From: Ceratopteris richardii
Lineage: Eukaryota > Streptophyta > Polypodiopsida > Polypodiales > Pteridaceae
NCBI GenBank assembly: GCA_020310875.1
Contig: MU260067.1
Coordinates: forward strand, 348,501 to 412,500
Direction: 5' to 3'
DNA length: 64,000 nt
Part shown: positions 57,688-64,000 of the stretch, piece after piece
How the letters are laid out: the number at the start of each line of letters is the position of its first letter
Numbering within the stretch: the first letter of the stretch is position 1
Program-made: the position numbers and the translations under genes
The notes under the pieces: model-generated
The model's input: the letters and a program-made list of their open reading frames with translations, nothing else
Database searches by the model: none
Told to the model about the DNA's origin: nothing

Positions 57688-60600
57688 AAACTTGGTGTTG
57701 AAGCTTCATCAACAGATCTGGAGATAAAGAAAAGCAAAAGAGGAGCTATAAAACAAGGAGGAGCTTCACAAACGCAAGAGCAAAAGGACTATAACTATTC
57801 GAGGTAACTCTCAAAGTCTTTGATACTCTTCAATGGCTGACTTGGGTCAACAAGTAGAGAAGTTGGACAAGGATAACTATCCCGTGTGGAGGTTTAGAAT
57901 GACCAACTACCTAATGGGCAAAGGCTTATGGGGTATTGTGAGCGGCGATGATGCTCAACCTCAAATCAATCAAGCTATGGCCACCGAAGTCCAAAGGAGG
58001 CAAGCAAAAGAATGGGAGGAGAGGAATAGGAGAGTCATGTTCCTCATTTCGCAAGTCATTACTAATGCCATGGTAGGTCATATTCAACATTTAGAGAAAG
58101 CTAAGGATGCTTGGGAAGCTCTTGAAAGGATGTATTCAACAAATACCAAAGCTAGGAAACTTCAACTCAAGAATGAGTTGAACACAATCAAGAAAAGTTC
58201 GAGTCAATCCATAGCTGAATATACTTTGAAGATTAAGGAGCTAAGCGATGCTTTAGCTTCTATTGGGACAACGATTGAAGACGAAGATCTTGTGTGTTAT
58301 ACTCTCAATGGCTTGAGAGATGATGAAAGATGGAAGCCTTTTATAACTTCCATTAACTTGAAAGATGTATATCCAGGTTTTGAACAACTAATCCCTCATC
58401 TTGTCACAGAAGAGCTTAGCTTTGGTGGTCTCAAAGGAAAGGACAGCCACAACCAAATGTTATATGCAGGCCGAGGTAAAGGAAGAAATTCAAGAGGAGG
58501 CTCAAGAGGAAAAGGAAGAGGTTATAACCACTCCAACTACAACCAAAACAGTTCGGAAGACAACAAGGATGCATCAAATGCCAACGCACAAGGAAGAGGT
58601 CGAGGTAGAAGTAGAGGAAGAGACCGAAGCTCCTACAATTCTCATAAAGGTATAACATGCTATCATTGTGGTAAAGTAGGACACTATGCTAGTGATTGTT
58701 GGCTGAAGAATGGAAGACAAAATGGAGGCAATCAAAGGAACCAAAGCAACTATGCAAGCACCTCAAGTGAAGGAAGCAAGGACACACTACTTGCAATGAG
58801 ACATGAGTATAGAAGCTCTTGTGAAGATGACAAAAAATGGTACATTGATTCAGGTTGTAGTAACCATATGTCATGCCAAGGAAGTTTATTCACTAATCTA
58901 CATGTACCAAGTGGCAAAGGATGTGTTGAAACAGGTGATGATACTCAACACATGATTGAACACATTGGAGATATAAGGCTTGGAGATACAAGTAGAGCAA
59001 AGGTACTATCTAATGTTCTTCATGTTCCTACAATTTCAAAGAACTTGATTTCAGTAGGACAAATGGTAGAGAAGGGTTATCATGTCATATTCAATGAGAA
59101 TGAGTGCTTCATAAAAAATCCAAAGGAAGGCTTCAAGGTCATTGCTCGAGGTAGAAGAGAAGGAAGGATGTTCACTTTGGATGTCCAACATCCACATGGA
59201 AAGGTCATGTACATTCAATGTGGGAACAAGAAGATTTCAGAGCTGGACTTATGGCACAAAAGAATAGGACACATCAACATTCCAAAGCTGAAGGACATGA
59301 GCAAACATGAAGTGGTAAGAGGTCTTCCAAAATTTAATAGCATTGGACTACATGAGTTATGTGAAGCTTGTCAACTAGGAAAGCAAACGAGGCAGCCATT
59401 CAAGAGGAGCAATTATGTGGCTCCAAATGTCTTGGACTTGATACATACGGATGTATGGGGACCAACTCAAGAGGCATCAATGGCTGGTAATAGGTTTTTT
59501 GTCACCTTCATTGATGATCACTCAAGAAAAGTATGGCTGTTTTGTATGAAGCAAAAATCAGAGGTGTTTTCTATATTCAAAAGATTCAAACTTGAAGTTG
59601 AAAAGGAAACAGGAAGGTCTATCAAAACCTTAAGGTCCGATGGTGGAGGAGAATACTTCTCCAAAGAATTTTCAGATTTTCTACAAGAGAATGGAATCAA
59701 AAGGCAATTCACTTGTAGGTACACACCACAACAAAATGGAGTAGCTGAGAGGAAAAATAGGCAAATTGCTGAAATTGCAAGATGCATGCTCAACGAGATG
59801 AAGGTACCATTGTACTATTGGGCTGAAGCTACCACAACCTCCATTTACTTGATGAATAGGTGCACAACATCAAGAATACATCACTTGACTCCAGAAGAGG
59901 TATATTCCGGTAAGAAACCTGATCTTACACACCTCAAAGTGTTTGGATGTGTTTGCTTTGTTCACATTCCACAAGAAGTTAGAACAAAGATGGAACCAAG
60001 GTCAGAAAAATGCATTTTCATCGGCTACTCAACGAAGCAAAAAGGATACAAGTGTTACAACCCTAGAACAAAGGAATTAAGAGTCTCGCGAGATGTGGTC
60101 TTTGATGAACTAAGACCATGGTATGAAGATAAAGGAAAGGAAAAGATTCTTGAAGAAGATTGTGATGATTATGCAGGAACAAATCAAAGAGAAGTTCAAC
60201 AATCAAGCACAAAGGCTTCAGGTCCAGAGGCATCTACATCAAATGAAGAATGTTCAACATGGAGGGGGAGTCATTCTTTGTCTCCAAATTCAGCTCATAG
60301 TAGAGCCAAAGAGGCAAGTGCTACTCCAAACAGTGAGGAAGATGCAAGTGAAGAAGAATATGAAGAGGTGATCACTCCGATGGTAAAGTTGAATAGGTTA
60401 AAGAAGCAACTTTCTAAAGGCAATGAAAGAAGATCTTCAAGGACAAGGTATCCAACTCAAAGGTTGAGTTATGATAGTTTTATGGCGACACATTTTGCAT
60501 ACATGATGCAGGTTATCAAAGACAAAGAGCCTGAGACATATGAAGAAGCTTGTACACAAAAGGAATGGAAGCAAGCTATGAAAGAGGAGATCAAAGCTCT

Positions 60601-61190
60601 CAAAGATAATCACACATGGGAGCTAGTGCCAAAGAAAGAAGGTATGAAGATTGTTCCAAACAAATGGGTGTTTAAAGTAAAGAGGAATGCTGATGGTTCT
60701 CTAGCTAGATATAAAGCTAGATTAGTTGCCAAAGGATTTAAACAAACACAAGGTATAGATTATGATGAAGTTTTCAGCCCTGTTGCAAAGATGGGAACTA
60801 TCCAAACCTTAATAGCAATTGGTGCTTCAAGGAGATGGCCATTATATCAACTCGACATCAAAAATGCCTTTCTCAATGGAGAACTACAAGAAGAGGTATA
60901 CATGAGTCAACCGGTTGGATTTGAAGATGAAAACCATCCAGATTTTGTTTGCAGGTTGAAGAAGGCACTTTATGGCTTGAAGCAAACACCAAGAGCATGG
61001 AATCAAAGATTGGTAGAGTATCTAACTAAGTGTGGATACAACCCAAGTAGTGCAGATCCTTCATTGTACATGAAGAAGGAAGAAAATAGAGAGGTATATA
61101 TTTGCATATATGTCGATGACCTCATCATAACAGGAAATGATGCTATAGGGATTAAAGATATCAAAAGGAAACTTGGTAAAGAGTTTAAAA

Positions 61191-61962
<772 letters not shown>

Positions 61963-61971
61963 AAGAGGTAC

Positions 61972-62022
61972 AAGCTCTCTCTCCCTCTATAAGAGAGTTC
62001 TTACTAGTGCGCGCTGCGTCGA
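61972..62022. repeat. Right copy of the 51-bp direct repeat
   Basis: Counterpart of 56255-56306 on the far side of the CT/copia H/CT block. Confidence 0.8.
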
Positions 62023-62332
62023 GAGTGTGACTCGCATAGCCACTCGCTCCAACTCTGTATGAAGCATCTTGTAGATCTTATCCTCAACCTCTCCACTAGG
62101 AGAGTCAGAGGCTATACCATCACGCTACACAAATGAGTCTCGATCAATCTGTATGGCATAGAAAATTGCAATGAGCATTGAGAGCTCAGAGTACTAAATT
62201 CTAATTTTACAAGTATGTACAATGTAGAATCCATATAGAAACTTTACCTTTTTTGCTCCTTTGAACTTTCATGATTTTTAAATTTCGAGCAATCTTAAGG
62301 TTTTCTCACCAATAAACTGATCTCCGCATCTG

Positions 62333-62850
62333 TTATGTGCTAAGGCAATTGTGTATTTTGATGTGTACCAAAGAGTACACGTCCCAATTCCTTTCACACT
62401 CACTTGCTGAACAATCCTGCATATAATGCAAGTTATAAGTGTAATAAAAAATGGATCAAATTTAACATATGATCATTAGAAACATGCAAGTAAATAGTTA
62501 GTAGTTACATATGATAGGACTCTCAATGCAATATTATGTAGGATTGTCGTAGTATAGCCGTACTTTTCCACCAATTCATAGGGGACTTACACAAGTCCCT
62601 GCGAAAGGCAATGGGTCTACTCTATGTGATGCCTAAGTTGTTATGAACTCAGTGTCAAACTGCGTTTGTCTATCAACATCAAGTACACGACTCAGATACT
62701 CATCACATGATGCCTACAACCTAATATCTTGCAACATATCATCCCCTTTGTAATAGGGTCGAAAGTCAACCAATCCAATCATCATGATTTGGCAATGCGC
62801 CAGCAGCTGCAATGGAATGGGTCATCCTCTTCCATTGCATCACATTGAAG
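62333..62850 (-). pseudogene. hAT transposase 3, C-terminal relic
   Basis: The minus strand shows QWKRMTHSIAAAGALPNH, MLQDIRL, VDRQTQFDTEFITT, then SPMNWWKS and, in another frame, YGYTTTILHNIALRVLS; an intron of about 95 bp follows. After a TATGCAG acceptor the exon 62333-62416 reads DCSASECERNWDVYSLVHIK. These are the hAT dimerisation blocks seen in hAT 2. Stops and frame changes make it dead. A stretch on its 3' side (62025-62140, DKIYKMLHTELERVAM) may be further C-terminal sequence. Confidence 0.75.

Positions 62851-64000
<1,150 letters not shown>

Overview
The window is repeat-rich nuclear DNA from a large-genome land plant. It is dominated by LTR retrotransposons in nested and broken states, with hAT-type DNA transposon relics, small inverted-repeat elements and very long microsatellites. 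One host gene is recognisable: an intron-rich gene on the minus strand at 45.6-51.3 kb with the Tim44-like fold of mitochondrial ribosomal protein mL45 (MRPL45). No bacterial features, CRISPR arrays, rRNAs or tRNAs were seen. The species cannot be fixed from sequence alone. The long perfect CT and ATGT tracts and the gypsy/copia/hAT load would suit a fern, gymnosperm or other repeat-rich plant.

Left part (1-32.4 kb). A nearly complete Ty3/gypsy element on the plus strand (polyprotein, long 3' noncoding region, polypurine tract, 609-bp 3' LTR) runs off the left edge. Its polyprotein is unusual: it has a second retropepsin domain after the integrase and two copies of the integrase zinc-binding module. 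It is inserted in the reverse-transcriptase region of a minus-strand copia relic (copia A, to about 10.8 kb). Further copia fragments follow: B (integrase, minus), C (reverse transcriptase, plus), and the mosaic D/E (minus, with an internal duplication and deletion). Copia F (minus, LTRs at 21.02 and 32.2 kb) is a nest. Its integrase holds a 284-bp foldback element. Its protease holds an internally deleted derivative of the left-hand gypsy family with a perfect CAAGG target duplication. Its gag holds copia G, and one LTR of G holds a 253-bp MITE.

Middle part (32.4-56 kb). This contains an unrecognised stretch, a (TA)n(CA)n tract, two hAT transposase relics (37.1-37.7 and 38.8-41.7 kb, the latter flanked by CAACG/CGTTG-rich subterminal sequence), a small copia RNase H relic, the mL45-like gene with an approximately 640-bp (ATGT)n tract in its largest intron, and a decayed chromodomain-type gypsy relic at 53.3-54.3 kb.

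Right part (56-64 kb). Copia H (plus) is the best preserved copia element: full 5' LTR with four 184-bp tandem repeats, tRNA-Met primer site, and an open gag-protease-integrase-RT frame. A deletion cuts it inside RT and fuses it to the tail of its own 3' LTR. It sits between two (CT)n tracts that are themselves flanked by an approximately 51-bp direct repeat. A third hAT C-terminal relic and a third long (CT)n tract lie to its right. Nearly all coding sequence here belongs to mobile elements. The mL45-like gene is the only candidate for a working cellular function.
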